From assembly GCA_951213105.1 (NCBI GenBank), contig OX578138.1:63897040-63961039 (forward strand): a stretch of DNA of 64,000 bases, in the 5' to 3' direction. The position numbers were made by a program, and so were the translations under genes. Origin of the DNA: Amaurobius ferox. Lineage: Eukaryota; Arthropoda; Arachnida; Araneae; Amaurobiidae. Shown here one piece after another: positions 12,801 to 27,800 of this stretch. The notes under the pieces are model-generated. The model ran no database searches and was not told where the DNA came from. It saw only the letters and a list, made by a program, of their open reading frames with translations. How positions within the stretch are numbered: the first letter of the stretch is position 1; each line of letters begins with the position of its first letter.

Positions 12801-15800
12801 ATTTCGGCTTTAACTAATGAAATTAAATTTATCTTTAATCTTGGCCATGAAGCCGCTTATTCCTTTGAGTTTATTTATAAAATTTTCGCTCATATTCGCC
12901 ATAAATTTATACAACCAGATACTAAACTTGTTGCAGTTGTTGACCTTATGCCGTATAAATCCAGTATTCCATATCATCTGAAGATTTTCTGTCCCCTCAT
13001 TCAATTTTGCCATGAATTTAGATTTAAACCTGCTCACTCAAATATTACTACCTTATTCAATCGCATTCATGCTGATAAGTTTAGGAATAGAGATAACTTT
13101 AAAGGTCATGCTGGTGTGTATGTTGTACCCCTTTTAACTCCTGATAATGACTACAAGTTTTATTTTGGTAGCACTAAATATATTATTGGTATCCGATTAG
13201 CTGAACATGCTCGTGATGTCAAGAATAGTAAACTTTCTACGGCTCTTGCCCAATGTGTTGTTAATGATAACTTTCGGCCCTTTTTTGAAAAAACTTTCCT
13301 TTTAATTCGTTGCGATAACCCTCGTAATATTCTTCTTTATGAATCCCTGTTTATTTATATCTACCATGATTCCATTTGTAATTTTGACCCTGTACAAATT
13401 TTAAGTTATGCTTGGTGACTTGTTCTCGACTCTATGCGTGTCAAACCTCTACATAGTTATCTGTGATGCTTCAGTTTCTTGTAATTTATGCTTGGCTACG
13501 ATTTGGACATTTGTCATTGTTTTTTCTTTGTATTTAATACTTGTTTATATTTTAAATCTCTCGTTTATAACACTTACTATTGTAATTTTGTAATTGATTA
13601 ATCTTAAATAGCCAGTTTATATTATCATTATTCCGTAGCTGATTTATGCAAATTTTTCTGCCGATCTGGTCTACATATGAGCTTGTTTCCACAGTAATTT
13701 TTCATAAAGCCACTGATGAAGGATATAGTGATACCCTAAATCGCTCTGGCCTTTTAACATTTGTATGTCTTTTAGGATGGTTTTATTTGATTAAATGACC
13801 TTTTTATCTATGATATGTGTCTTTAATTTTATTGCTTATGTATTGAAGTAGACATTATACCACCTAATAATTATGATGTAACTCTTACACTTACAAACTT
13901 TATTTTTAATGTTTACATATCAAAATTTATAAGGCAATATGCAGTAAAGTGAGAATATCAACATTAATAGTTTGGAAGATCAGCAGTTTGATAAAAAAAA
14001 AAACATGGATGTTTTATCATCATTAAGTAGTTCGTCAGTGGTATTGATAACATTTCTGTGCATCAATGCTTAACTTCAATAATGTATTTATAAAATTTTG
14101 TGTGGTACAGAAATGATAGTTTCCACCAGGGGTTGATGAATACCTGTATTCAAACCTCCTGTAGGTTACCATAGCACCCAAAAATTTTTACCTGGTGCCC
14201 AAGTTTTCTAAGATCAGGAATTGCATTTTACTTGTAACAAGGTATTGTGTACAAAAAGTGCTATATCCTGAAGATTGTGGAGTTTTGTCTACCCCTGGTA
14301 TTCATATCTATCAATATCAGTCTTAAATGACTTTATAGAAGTTCTCCAACTGTACCTCCCCCCTTATGGAATCTTACCATTCTTCCTAGTCTGATGGCAT
14401 TAAAAAAATTATACCTAAGAAATGCCTTTTTCAATGCTGCCTTTTCTCTAAAGACTAAATTAATAACTAATGGAAAAGTGGTTCTAAATTATTTTTTACC
14501 GCGAACCACATATTTTCTTTTTTTCATGGAAGCAGGTCATAGAATGAGAACCCTTATTTTGGTAAATATAAGTTACATATGCTGATACTTCATATGAACA
14601 TTATTATTATAATTTTGAAGATTTAAAGGTAATATAAACATTATAAAATCCCACAAAAACTAAGAAAAAACAAGAGAATCCTATTGAAAACCATAGACTT
14701 ATGTCTATTATTTTTCATGTTTGATACAAATGCAACTGCTGAAACATTACACACACACTAAAACACACAGTCATATGACTATGTAAACAGAAATTTATAT
14801 TTTTTTTTATATTATAAATACTGATAAGCATTTTTTTTCTCACCTGTGGATTTTATACATATTTCTTAATAATATCAGGGTTCGCATAGTCCGCAGGATA
14901 CAAGAATAAGTCCAAGTTTCTGGATAACTTATGTTTATTCACAAACACAACGTAAACAGAAATAGTACACAGAAAAACAATGCTTCACTAATTTAATAGA
15001 ATAAGCGATATTATTCTCAAAATACTGACAAAAATAATTTCACAAAACAATAGCTACTATTCTCACATTGCCAAAAATCTCAGTCCAATGTAGCTCATGT
15101 CACGTCAATTCGTCAACTCCACTGCAGTGGAGGGGTGAGTCCTTTTTATAGTCTGTCCATAGAAACTTTGGGAAATTTCCAGAATTATCTAATATCTCCT
15201 ACACTAATCGTTATTTTGTGAAATTTCTGGAATATTCCGAAAGCCCCAAATTAACGATAAATCACCAAATCTGGCATCCCTTCTTCTGACTCAAAATTCT
15301 AGCAACCATAGAGTGATGTCAGGGAAAGAATGTTTGTACCACTGTCTTCTGGAGAAACACTCTGATGCTACTGTTTGGTTTGCGATAAAGATGAAAGACA
15401 ACACTGGATATGCCAGTGAGAAAATATTACACGTTCGAAACATTAAAAACTCTTTAAATTTACATTTTGTCTTTATGGGCCCACAAAACTCCTTATTTTT
15501 GCCAAAATCTCCTTAAAAACTTCTTAAAATTTTTGCCTTTCTAATTCCTAAATGCAAAAGAAAACCGAACAAATGACTGACTCTCTGAAATTGGCACTGT
15601 AAGGTATATTATCAAAATATTTACTATTGTTTTTGTTTGTTTTTTAATTTTTTTCTCCCAATATCCAAACTTTATTAGCTGGATCAAAAATAGAAAAAAA
15701 AAAGAAGCAAAACAGCCCCTTTCACCTTTCCTGAAAAGAAAATAAATAAATACAGTAGAAAAATCTGGAAGATTCTTGATTAGTGTAGTGTACTTCCCTT

Positions 15801-18800
15801 TTGATAAGTTACTATATGTTTCTTTTTCTTTACAAAGGTAAACTTTTGCTCAATTATACTTTGGCGTTAATTTGGAGTAATAAATTCGGAAAATTTGAAT
15901 TTAAGAATTTTTGCTCTAAAACTAATATTTCCAAATATAATTATTCTGACTAGGATTTTTACATTCCTCCTTAATGTTCCTGATTAGTGAGTGAGATATT
16001 TTCACTGAGTGTTTACTGTTTATGAGTCAGTCAAGTCAAAACAGGGAAGGGGAAGGAACCAGTGGGAGTTATGTCTTTGGTTAATCTGAGCTGGGGAATT
16101 AATGGGATTAAAGGGGGTCAAGCATCTTAATGAGGTTGAAATATATAAATATTTTTTAATGTAATGTTTATTTTTAAACATTTGTCTGATATTGTTTTAA
16201 TTTTAATATGCAACTTTCAATCCCTATCTCTTTTCATCCACTTCAATTTTTCTCAAAGCATATCAGCCCCAACAAGAAAGATCAATCATGCATAAAGCAT
16301 TGATTATGAAACACTTTTCAACTGCATTGCAATTTTATTTAAATATCTCTGAAATGCGATACATTCAGTGATGATATTTTTAAAATTATCACAATACTAT
16401 AATAATTTATTATATTTGAAAACTTAAGACTTCATTGGAAAAAAATTAACTTTATTCAAATGATGTCATCGAAATATAAATCACCTAGCTCACTATGTAA
16501 AAACAAACACTTTTATTCCATTCCTTTCATTCAGCTGTGATATTTTTTACATTATCACAGTACTATAATAATTTATTTTACTTAAAAACTTAAAAGCATG
16601 GAGGTAAAAGTACTTTCTAACTCCATGCTTAAAACTTCATTGAAAAAGGCAATGCTATGAAATCGTCTGCTTCTCTATATAAAATCAATGAATATTTCAT
16701 TCAGCTATATTCCAGACTCCAGAGCTAAATAATTCTGCTTTAAAAAAATTCAGTAATTCTTACACCACTCATCTTACAGCTTGATGTGTTTACATTCTGT
16801 ATATATTAAAATTAGGCTCCATTGTAGAAATAATCAAAGTTTGATGATCATTTAAACTCAAAAATATTATAATTGCATTGGCGCAGAATATAGATATACA
16901 GAAATTGCGCAAAACTAAAGTGGTTTTAAGACGGATGCAACACTAAATATAAATTAAAAAGAACTTTAAAAATCACGATTTTGACACTGGAGAAAAAAGA
17001 TGGATGCCATATTTTATTTTAAAGTGGGTCACGTGATCTCTTCATATAATATGGGTGTAATTATTATTGTAATTTTTATTTAAAAAACTACCAAACATAT
17101 TATGCTGAAATTTTTTTTTATATATTTTGTGTGATAATTTGAATTTTTCCTTAAAACTTTCGAAGCAATTTGTGAATTTTAAATTTGCTTAAAAAATGTT
17201 TGAAAAATTAGGTCCTATAGGGTTCAATGTATTTCATTTTTTTAACCCAGATTCAATCCAATATAAATTGGGTAATATTCTTCATTTACATTCTCATATG
17301 TCCCACAAATCGTCTGAACAACATACTAAAATTACATTTTAATAAAATAATTTTTACGGCAGTTATTGTGCGAACGGACAGACAGAGCCAATGAACAAAG
17401 TCATAAACACTTTTCAACTATGTTGTAAAGTGTTGATAAAATGGATTAAAAACAAGTTTAACTTTACAGATAAGTATTTGTTTCACAAAAAATCTGATGT
17501 GTGCAATTCATGACTTTCTCTCCAAGCACAATTTTGTTTTGTCTTCAGGGTTCCTGCTTATGTGCACTATATGCATAAATTACCCCAATACTTTTAAAGT
17601 GTCTCATTTCAATTATTATTGTCAGGTTATTTTTAGAGTGCGCCCAGTATAAATGAATAAATATTTCACTAAACGAAATAATTTATTGCATAAATTGTGG
17701 GATTACGCAATTTATTTTGTATTGTGAATTACAGAGAGTTCCCAAACATTTTTTTCCATCCACCTTCATCATTTAATTATTACACAGTAGGCAGACTAAA
17801 CTTGCTTATTTTCATATTGTGATTAATTTTAAAGATATATCATGCATAATTAACCAAATATTATGAGAGTTTATAATGATGGAAACAAGATGATTCTTAT
17901 AGTTAACAATCTTAGGCAATGCTTTAAATCTCAAAGCGCCTCTTTCTTTTCCAGGTTTTCAAATAACTGTTATTCTGAGTTTATTTTAAAACTAGCCATT
18001 TCACCCGTGCTTCACCCATTCTTAATGGCCAGTGGCCACTAAATGGGACATTGACACACTTAAGAAAAGTTCTGAATATCAGAATCTGTTTTCATTTTAA
18101 ACAAAAAATTAATTGGTGCACATTTTGAGAACTAAAAGGATGCAAGTTTTTTTTTTTTAAATCCCTCTGTATCATCCCACCTAATTGGAATTTTTGATTT
18201 GTTCATTGATCTGGAAACTGAGACGGATCGAATGTGCCCAAAGCCAAGATTTTGACTGGAGTGAAAGTACTCTATCAGTTTGAACAGTTGTTTTGAATTG
18301 TTTAATTATTCCTTTGAATCGCCACCCCTAATTTGAATTTTTCAAAATATTGGATTTTTCCATTGATCTAGAAGATACCATAGCCAAAATTCTAACTTGA
18401 GTGGAAGTTCTTGATAATTAAGCAAAAAGGTTTTAAGTTTTTTTTTATTATTTCTGTGCACCGTTGCTCCTAATTCCAAATTTTGGAATTTTAGAATATT
18501 AAAAAATAGCTTCCAAATTTTTCTTTTCTCAAAATTACAATTAACAGCAAATGCAGAGATATCATTCAATTAGGAATAATGCCCTCTACAAATTCTTGTG
18601 CATAAAATTGGTATAAGGAGCCATCTTCATATTAAAATGTGTACAAACTTTGAAATTTACAGTGGCAACCCCAAGTTTGACAACATATTTCGAACCTAGA
18701 CCAAAATTCAACCTCCGATACCAAATTTCAAGTCATTTGGATGAAGCATTTCCATGTTATGAGTATGTAAATTCTTTATATTAAATTATTTTTCCAGATT

Positions 18801-21800
18801 TTTAATCATATCTTCTATAATAATTATCTTCTCATGCTAATTTTTTATATTACATTGCAATTAAACAACTTAAACACAATAAAATTATTTTTATTTTATT
18901 TTTTTAAATAATTTTTTCTATGAAATATGAAATATAAAATTAATGTTAAAGAAATATATGAATAGAAACCTAGACATATTTTGATGGAAATTGATTCACA
19001 AAGACTTTTTATATGAGTATGCAAAATTTCAGCTGTTTCCTCCCTGTAGTTCTTTCACTATGTTGAAATATTCATCCTCACGATGATTTTAATGATTGTA
19101 TATTAGTTGAAAGAAAATAAGAAAATGACTAATTTGAAAAAGTTATATTAACTTTAATTTAATCTTTATTTATTGTAATAAACATTTCTTTTTGCCCAGT
19201 TTAATAAAACTGTATAAAAAATGTGGTATATTTGCAACCTAATCAATGTAATTTTGCAGCTGAATCAAAGGGTTAAAGAAGGGGTGGAGTGTTGAAACTT
19301 GTATTGTTGTAAATAGGACGCTATAAGTCATTTAATCATGTATTATTAAATACTCTGATTAACAGTCCCAGAGTTAAATCGTTCACAAAATTGTGATAAT
19401 AACATATTTAGGTACTTACGTATTATCGCAACCATGCCAACCCCCGGGATAACTTGCCAAATTAGCAACCTCGGCAACCCCAATGTCGCACGCATCTAAG
19501 GCGCTGAATTGGCAACCATGTGCTTCTTTTCAAATTTCCCCGCTTGCCACTTTTGTCAGCCTAACCGTTCGTTGAAGATGGCAAGCTCGAATACTAAAAT
19601 GCGAATCTGGGATTTACCGAATTCTGAAAAAGATGCCGTTACACTTTTACAGAAATATAACATTTTACCAGACGTTAGGAAATGTACCAACTCTCACCCG
19701 ATGAAGCTTTATTTTGGAAAACAGATTTTTTGGAAGTGCAACGTTGCAACCTGCAATCAACACGCGGGAATAAGAAGTGGTAATTGGTTTGAGGGAAGCC
19801 GTATCCCGTTATTAACAGCAGTAAGATTCATGTATTGCTGGTGCAAAGAATTAACAACAATCAAATTTTGTGACGAACTTAATTTAGCTGACAAAACAGT
19901 CATAGACTGGAATAATTATATGAGAGAGATTTGTGTTCTCCACATAGAAAGCAAAGAAAGAATGAAAATAGGTGGAACTGGCCGCATTGTGGAAATAGAT
20001 GAAACCTTGTTCACGAAAAGGAAAAATAATTCGGGTCGAATTTTGCCACAGCAATCGATTTTTGGTGGCGTCTGTCGAGAGACCAAACAAGCATTTTTAA
20101 CAACCGTTCCTGATAGAACTGCAGCCACGCTTTTCCAGAAAATTGTCGAAAACGTTGAGGAAGGGAGTGCACTTTATTCTGACAGTTGGAGAGCGTATCA
20201 GACTGATCAATTGGCAATCGCTGGATTTAATCATTTAAAAGTAAATCACAAATATAATTTTGTCGACCCCGAAACGGGTGTGCATACCCAAACAATCGAA
20301 AGAATGTGGGGTTCCGCGAAATGGAGGAACAAGAGACAACGGGGTACAGCAAGACACCATCTTGAGTCTTACTTGGCAGAATTCATATGGCAACAAGACC
20401 AAGAAAAGGATAAAAAAAATTGTTTTGATTCTATTCTAAAAACCATTTCGCAATATTTTCCACCAAAACGTAATTGATTTATCGTCAAATAAAGGTAAGA
20501 ATTATACAGATAAAAATTACTTATTATTTTTCTTCCGTCAGCGTATTCCGTCGGTCTTATATAATGCCGCCCATATGGTTGCGATAATACGTAAGTACCC
20601 ATATTTATTAAATATATATATATATTTATATATTTATATATATATCTACAAATTCATAATAAAAATATAATATTATTTAATGAAAATATGTGATGCTAAT
20701 TACTTAAGGATGCAACTGTACATCAAAAGACTAATTTGCATATTTACGGTTTAGTATGATAATCATTACAACAACCTAAAAACCGTTAAACATTGTTAAA
20801 ATATTCATTCGATGAACTAATCTCACGACATATTCGAATATTATTAAAATGTGCTGATTCTATCATTTACATAATTCATCCATTCATTCAACCATTTAAA
20901 AATCCCATAAGATGATTATTGAAGAGAGTTTTACATTTATAAAGATAAGATAACAGAGTAAACCAGTAATGTCTGTCAATAAAATAGCAAATGACCCACT
21001 TTATTAGAACTGTTGTGTCAAATTGCATTTTTCAATATGGAGCTGACCCCTGAAAATTGCACATTTGAAATATTGAATATCTCTGGATATAAAAATAGGA
21101 AGCATACCAAAATTTATATGTGGATTAATTTTAGGATCTAGAATTTGTTTATGACATCTAAAATGACTGTTGTCATTGAAAACTTTGAAGTTTATGCACA
21201 TTTAGATAAAGATAGCCCCATATGCAAATTCTATGCACATAAATTTATAGAGGACGTTATTCCTAATCAAATGGTATCTTTAAATTTGCTTTATGATGAA
21301 TAATGCTTGAATAAAAAGGGGTGGGACACCTTTTTTTTCTACAGTTGTACATTTAGAATTTGCAATTGTGTCTTTACTAAAATAAAAACGTAATCTTTGA
21401 TAAAGAAAAAAGTGTTCTATACAGAAGCTCCTTGTTCTGCAGCATATGTTGCAGTTTTAAGTACTTTCTGGCTGTCGGGCTAACAATTGAATCATGGGGA
21501 TTCAAAACACAGGGTGCGAGTTTGGTCATTCACTACAACAATTTGCCCTAGCTGTGCATAATAGATTTTCTAACATGCATCATACATACTGTACAAATTC
21601 ACTTAGAAAGTTTTCTATGAAAGGTATCCCAAAGGATTTCTCTAAATATTTTTCACCCACCCAATCAACGAATATAGTCTTATTAAAAACAATTTGAAAA
21701 ATATGAATTACTGATATTTTTGTATCAATACCAATATTGAATTACTTACAAAATTTTACTGGGATTCCAGTATTAAATGACCTAGTGGTAGGCAATGTGG

Positions 21801-24800
21801 ATTATTGATATATTTTTACAAGCGTAACATATTTTTGTCTTTTCGTAACTAGTTTTTGTTTTTATACCATGAATTTAAAATAAAATATCACTATGTTTAA
21901 AATGCAAAATGTATTTGTATTTGTTGTCAAAATCTTTTCTGTAAAAAATTTTAAAGCAAATCTTATAAAGTCATTCTCATATTTTATTAATATGCAAAGT
22001 CAATATTTCTGATAATGTTAAGATTGGGATTATAATTCATTTAAATTTGTGTTAATTCTGTAGTTGAAATAGTTTTGTAATTTGTCATTCAATTATTCTA
22101 GATTGGTGCAGGTGGTTCAATAGTTGGTTTAAAATTTTGTGAAGATGACCCTTGTACTGTATACACTGCTTCTATCACTGGAAACATTCGTAAAGAAGAT
22201 TTTCATGGAAAGAATTCAGATACCCTGCTATCTACAATATCCTGGGAGTTAGTATATATTTTTCTATAATAAGTATTTTATCTGAATCACTTTAACTTTT
22301 TGAAATTTTTTGTTCAAACATGGCAACGATGTTGAAATAAATGTTTAAGTTATCCTGTCACTCATTTTTGTTCAGTTCATCACATTATTTTATATAATAT
22401 ACCATACTTATGTACTTTTGACTATGTACACTATATTCATGTAAAAGAAGTGTTTTAAAAACTTTAAGTTATATAGATTTGAACAAAACACATATTTGTA
22501 AATAAGCAATTGCAATTTAAGACTTTATTTTTTTTTTTTAGTTTAAAAATATTAAAGTGAAAATCAAGGTTTAAAATTGTAATATTTAAAAGTAAAAAAA
22601 CTTATTTAAAATTTTAAATATTGTAGTCACTCATAATCACAATTAACATCATAACATTTGTTACTAAATCGGCAGTATTTTGAATTATTGTCACCATTTG
22701 ATTCCATACTGCTTCATTTGGTTTCATGGTATTCCTAATTTTTTATCTAAAAGAAAGAAAACTTTTTGTAAATGTAACAAATGTGGAATATAAAAAATTA
22801 GATTTCAAATACCGAAAAGTTCATCTTTACTTAGATTATTAGAAGAGAGCTTTAACTTATATATGTATAATAAACCAGATTCCTCTGATGTAAGTAAACA
22901 TGAATGGAAACACATAAAGAGAAATGATCTAGTCAATAGAAAACAATATTTATTACTTATCACCCACCAGTACATTATAGTGTTTCCCCCAGGATCAAAT
23001 TTGGGTAGGGTAATATGTTAACAACAGGGCAACCTATTCCTAAAAAGAGCACTATAATATTGAACAAACATGCTTTTCTTTTTATATTTATGTTTTAAAG
23101 AGTATCACAATTTGGAATGATCGCACCATATTTTATTTAAACTCATATTTACAAAATTGTAAATTTTGTTTGAAGTCATAAGCTGCAAACATGTGCTCAA
23201 CATCATCTAAATAATTTATGATAAAATTATATTTATTACCAAAGTTTTACTAGGCGTTAAATCCCACATCCACAGGAAAATTTTATGGATGTTACCGGTC
23301 ATGTGAGTACAATACAAGAAAAGTGTATTCTGGAAGTAAAGTGATTGATAGTGATAATATTTACATTTTAATGACATAAGCAAATCCATGGGAGAGTACA
23401 TAAGGACCCATATCAGCCCTAATGAATCTAACTTTATTTTGCAAATTTTTAAGTCTACACATATATTAACTACTTTTATTTTTTTTTTATGTAAAAACTA
23501 GGGGGCTCTGCCCCCTGCTCGCTTCGCTTGTGCAACCCCCTTTGAAAAGCTTCACTTCCTATTCGCTGCACTCGCAGAGCTCACTTCATATCTATCTTTC
23601 CTAAAAATTCTACTTTCAAAAATCTTTTTTCTATCCCTGTTTATTTTTCGCATTAGGGAAAAGCAGGGATTTTTCTTAGCCCAGGGAATCCAAAAACTAA
23701 ATTCCTTGATTATGAGCTCACTTCCCAAGCTATTTCATGCCAAACTAAAGTTTAAATCGATAAACTATTTATTTCGTCATGTTACCCTATTATTTCACTA
23801 TAAATATACCAAATTTCATATTTTTGTATGCTATAGCTTTTACAGTATGCTACAGAGAAATCGCTAGATGTGCCGATACGAAAAAAAGTTCATCTTAGAA
23901 GTGCATAAAAAGTAAAATATCTCAAAAACTACATTGAAATTGAAAAAATGGGCTCCGTCCTGCAAAAATTCACCCATGTAGGTACCTGCCTGTAAAAATT
24001 TGTGGTCTTGCTATTGTTAGTCTATTCAGGACGTGAACTCTCAGCTCAAATATTTTGACTTTGATATTAAATATTTCTTAAACTACAATATATATCAAAA
24101 AAATGGTTTATTTCAGTATATTCCCCAAAGCTTTTTCTACAAGTGTACCAAATTTCATATTTTTATATGCAATAGTTTTTGTGGTACAAAGCCAAGAATC
24201 TCGAGAAACGAGAAATTTGTCAAACGACAGTGGCAGCTATTTTTTCTTTTTTAATTTAGAGAGATATTGAAAGTAAACATTTTAATATAAAGTTATGAAA
24301 GGCTGAGAGCTTACATACCCCAATAAATTTAACTTATGAAATATTTAATTATTATGGTTTTGGCACTCAGTGGGCCCAAAATTTTTGGAGTTTTTTTGTT
24401 TTTTCCAAAGAATGTAATGCTGTTATGAAATTGACAATAAGTGGGACTCTAAAATGCTCCCCAACTTTGAATTCTTCAAAAATTTGAATAGATGTAAAAG
24501 ACTGGTTCATTAGTATTATTGTAAAGGACTGTATTAAAAAAAATTGTACTTAAAAAAAAAATTATTAATATTTCACTAAAACATATATTAATAATAAAAC
24601 ATACTATGGAGAAATGAAAATTCTGCTTTTCATAATTAAAATAATTTGATATAAAACAGGGTGGAAATGCATGCTTTTGAATTCATAAAAATCACATCTA
24701 AATTGCTTGGTGATTATTTTTACCAGTACTGCTGCAAATATTGCTAAAATTATATAATACTTTTTCATTTCCACAATGTTTAAATTGGTAATAAATTCTT

Positions 24801-27800
24801 GACATTTTGACAAATTTCATGTCATCACGGCTGAAAATTTGCATGATGTAGCACATTTCATGCCAAAAACCAAACTGTTGTAGCAGAATGTATCAGTTGT
24901 AAGTTAAAGTGGTGCAACTGTATGTCAAATTAAGAATTTTTCACCATGGCAAACCATACTTTCTGGAAGATTTGGACAAATTTATGCTAATGATCGCGAC
25001 TGAAAATCGGCACAGTACGGCACAATTTATGCATAATGTTAAACTTTTGTGGCAGTATGCATCGGCTGCTTAGTAAAAATTTCACAATTTTCTATTTTGC
25101 TAAGAATTTTTCATTACAACATATCGGAATTTTCAATAGAATTTAATGACTTTTACGCCAATGATCACATTGAAAATTGGCACAATATGATGCAATTTAT
25201 GCCCTAAATCAAACTATTGTAGTGGTACATATTAGTTACTAAGTGAAAATGGCACAACTTTGCGTTTTAAGAATTTTTCATACAACAAATCAGAATTTCT
25301 ATTTGAACTGCAGCCTTATATGATGAGGGCAGGAATGCCACCCCTTTCCGGCTAAAAAAGAGACTTAAAACTAAGAAAATATACTTTAAAAGACACTTTA
25401 AACAAATAGCAAGAAACTATTTGTTTGCATCATGCAAAAAATCTGCCTCATGACGTGACTTGTCAGTACATAAAAAAACATAGAATGGCAGTTCCGATTG
25501 AAACCGTTGAAAAAATGTTCATAAAAAACAGTACCGCTTAAAAAAAATTTGGAAAAAACTGAACTATTAGGGAAATGTCCGGGAAGAGAAAGAATATAGA
25601 AAGCAGATATGCGTAGCATTTTCATCTCAAAAAGTTATGGGACTCCAAAATCTGACAGTGTGAGGCAAAAACAGGCAGAGTACTGTGCCCTTGAAAAAAA
25701 AAAAGTGCCTAGGAGAAACACTACATTATAAGTCAAATACTATATGAATTAATTCTTCTTTTTACCTGGTGCATTATCTGGTCTCATGGCATAACTGCTT
25801 ACGTTGCCAGATTCTAAAACTAGTAAATTTCACTATTAAGTTCATTTTTCCTCTAAGTAAAGGTCAAGTGTGTTCACGATACATTCTCACCTTTGAGCTA
25901 TGTCTTAAGAGCTCAAACAAGTTAAATGATATATCTATTCTTGTCTCTAGTCATATCTATACATATGAAGTTCAGTTCAATCAATCGGGTTTACATATTA
26001 CACGTATATATTAAGTTTTACATATTACACATAATATTGAGTTATTACTGTAGCTGTACATTTTCTTGCACGTATGAATACTTCTCGTTATTGTCCTTTG
26101 ACCCGTCTACACACTCATAACTTCTGTTTAAACTCTGAAATATTCTTTTTAAGATTTGCCACTCAATCTGGAAATAGTCCACCTCTCTTGCACTCACTTC
26201 AAGTGGATACAATTTTTGACAGATTGCAATATTTCCCCTTTCTCTTTTTTAATCTTTACTAATCTAACATAACCATCTTTGGATTAAAAAAATTCTATAA
26301 CCTTGGCCAGTAGCCAATCAATTCTCTTAAAATTGTCATTAGAATCTAGAACTGTATCTCCAATCGTGATCGGTGGCTGATCTTTAATATGTTTTTATGT
26401 TTGACTTGCCCTAGGTATTTTATCCTGATTATTTTCCTTGAATCATTTCTAACTTTCTGCCTGTAGGCATATCTTTTTCTCGTTTTAAATTTGCCAAGTT
26501 GATCGAAATCTGGTACTCCGGTTTCTCTGATTTCATGCAGAAACATGGAATGTATAAGAGGTATTAAGTCCTCAGAATCATTAGATATATTAAGGTAAAA
26601 GGTCTGTTGTTCAGAACGTTTTCCCATTCACACAAAAGCATAATTAAGTCTTCATAATTTAAAAATGTTCTCACTAATACCTTTCGTAAAATTTATTTCA
26701 TCATACCATTTAAACATTCCTACCAACCTCCCCACCAGGGCGTAGATGGAAGGATAAAATTCCAGGTGAATTTCTGAATGACAGCTTTTAGAGCAATAGA
26801 GTTCCAATCAAAGTGCTTAAATAAATTTTAAGCTCCAATAAAATTTGTCACATTGTCTGAGCAGTCAACAGAAGGCCGACTACGAACAGCTATAAATCTT
26901 CGAAAAGCCTATAGAAAACTTTCAGTAAATAAGGGATAAATAAGTTCTAAATTGACTGCTCTAAAAATTGCATATGTAAAATTTTATCCAAAGCTTTTGA
27001 TTTTCTTTAAGTGTTAATGGCCCAGCTAAGTCTATGCCTACAAGTTCAAAAGCAGCAGTATTGTGTTGATTTTCAGATTTACAGTATTTTCAGTGTAATT
27101 AAATGTCAAAAATTCCTAAATTTTCCCCTTTCCTTCAAATTTCAAATTACATTTATCGTTATCTGTTTATTTCTGCGATTTAGCATGTGTCAACCTTAAT
27201 TTACCATTCCTCTCTAATATTTCAGTATTCTAAATTATCCACAACGATAATTATTAATTTTAATCATTCACGCAGTATACTGACATTCCCTATAAGTTTT
27301 TCTTTGCCTCAGAGCACTTTATTCATGAAATCTTTAAACATGTCTATTTTTTAAGGGCAGCGAGAACTCTGATGAGAAAAATACTTGTTTAGGGTGGTAG
27401 GGTTGTACACGCTGAGCAGCTAAATGACTTCATGCATCAGACTCACACTTTTTGGCGGTACACTAGTTTTTATCTTCTCAGAGTAGGTATAGGCACATAC
27501 TGCCACATGCAGGTTTCAACTTGGTAGCTTTTGGGAAGATAAAATCTTGTTGGCAGGATATTTTATGCTGAATGACTGTTGAAGATGTACTGAGTTTTGG
27601 GTGCTGCAGTTCCCATCCTTGCTGGAATGGACGTGCCCCCGGTCTCCAGAAAAAGATCCTACTTCCCTACACTTGAATCTGTTTTGATTCCCCAACCTCT
27701 GTATAACTGATTTCCTTTTTCTTGGTTGTTTTTAACAACGCCTGCTATCCAATATGCATATTGAATTCAGCTCTGGAAAATTATTGCCATTAAGTGCTAA

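Noticed and set aside
14125..14299. Possible MITE with ACCAGGGGT inverted ends
   Set aside because: Only about nine bases match, the inner sequence does not support longer inverted ends, and no target duplication is visible.
14873..15310. Possible solo LTR
   Set aside because: The composition differs from the flanks, but there is no second copy, no recognisable ends and no duplication in this window.
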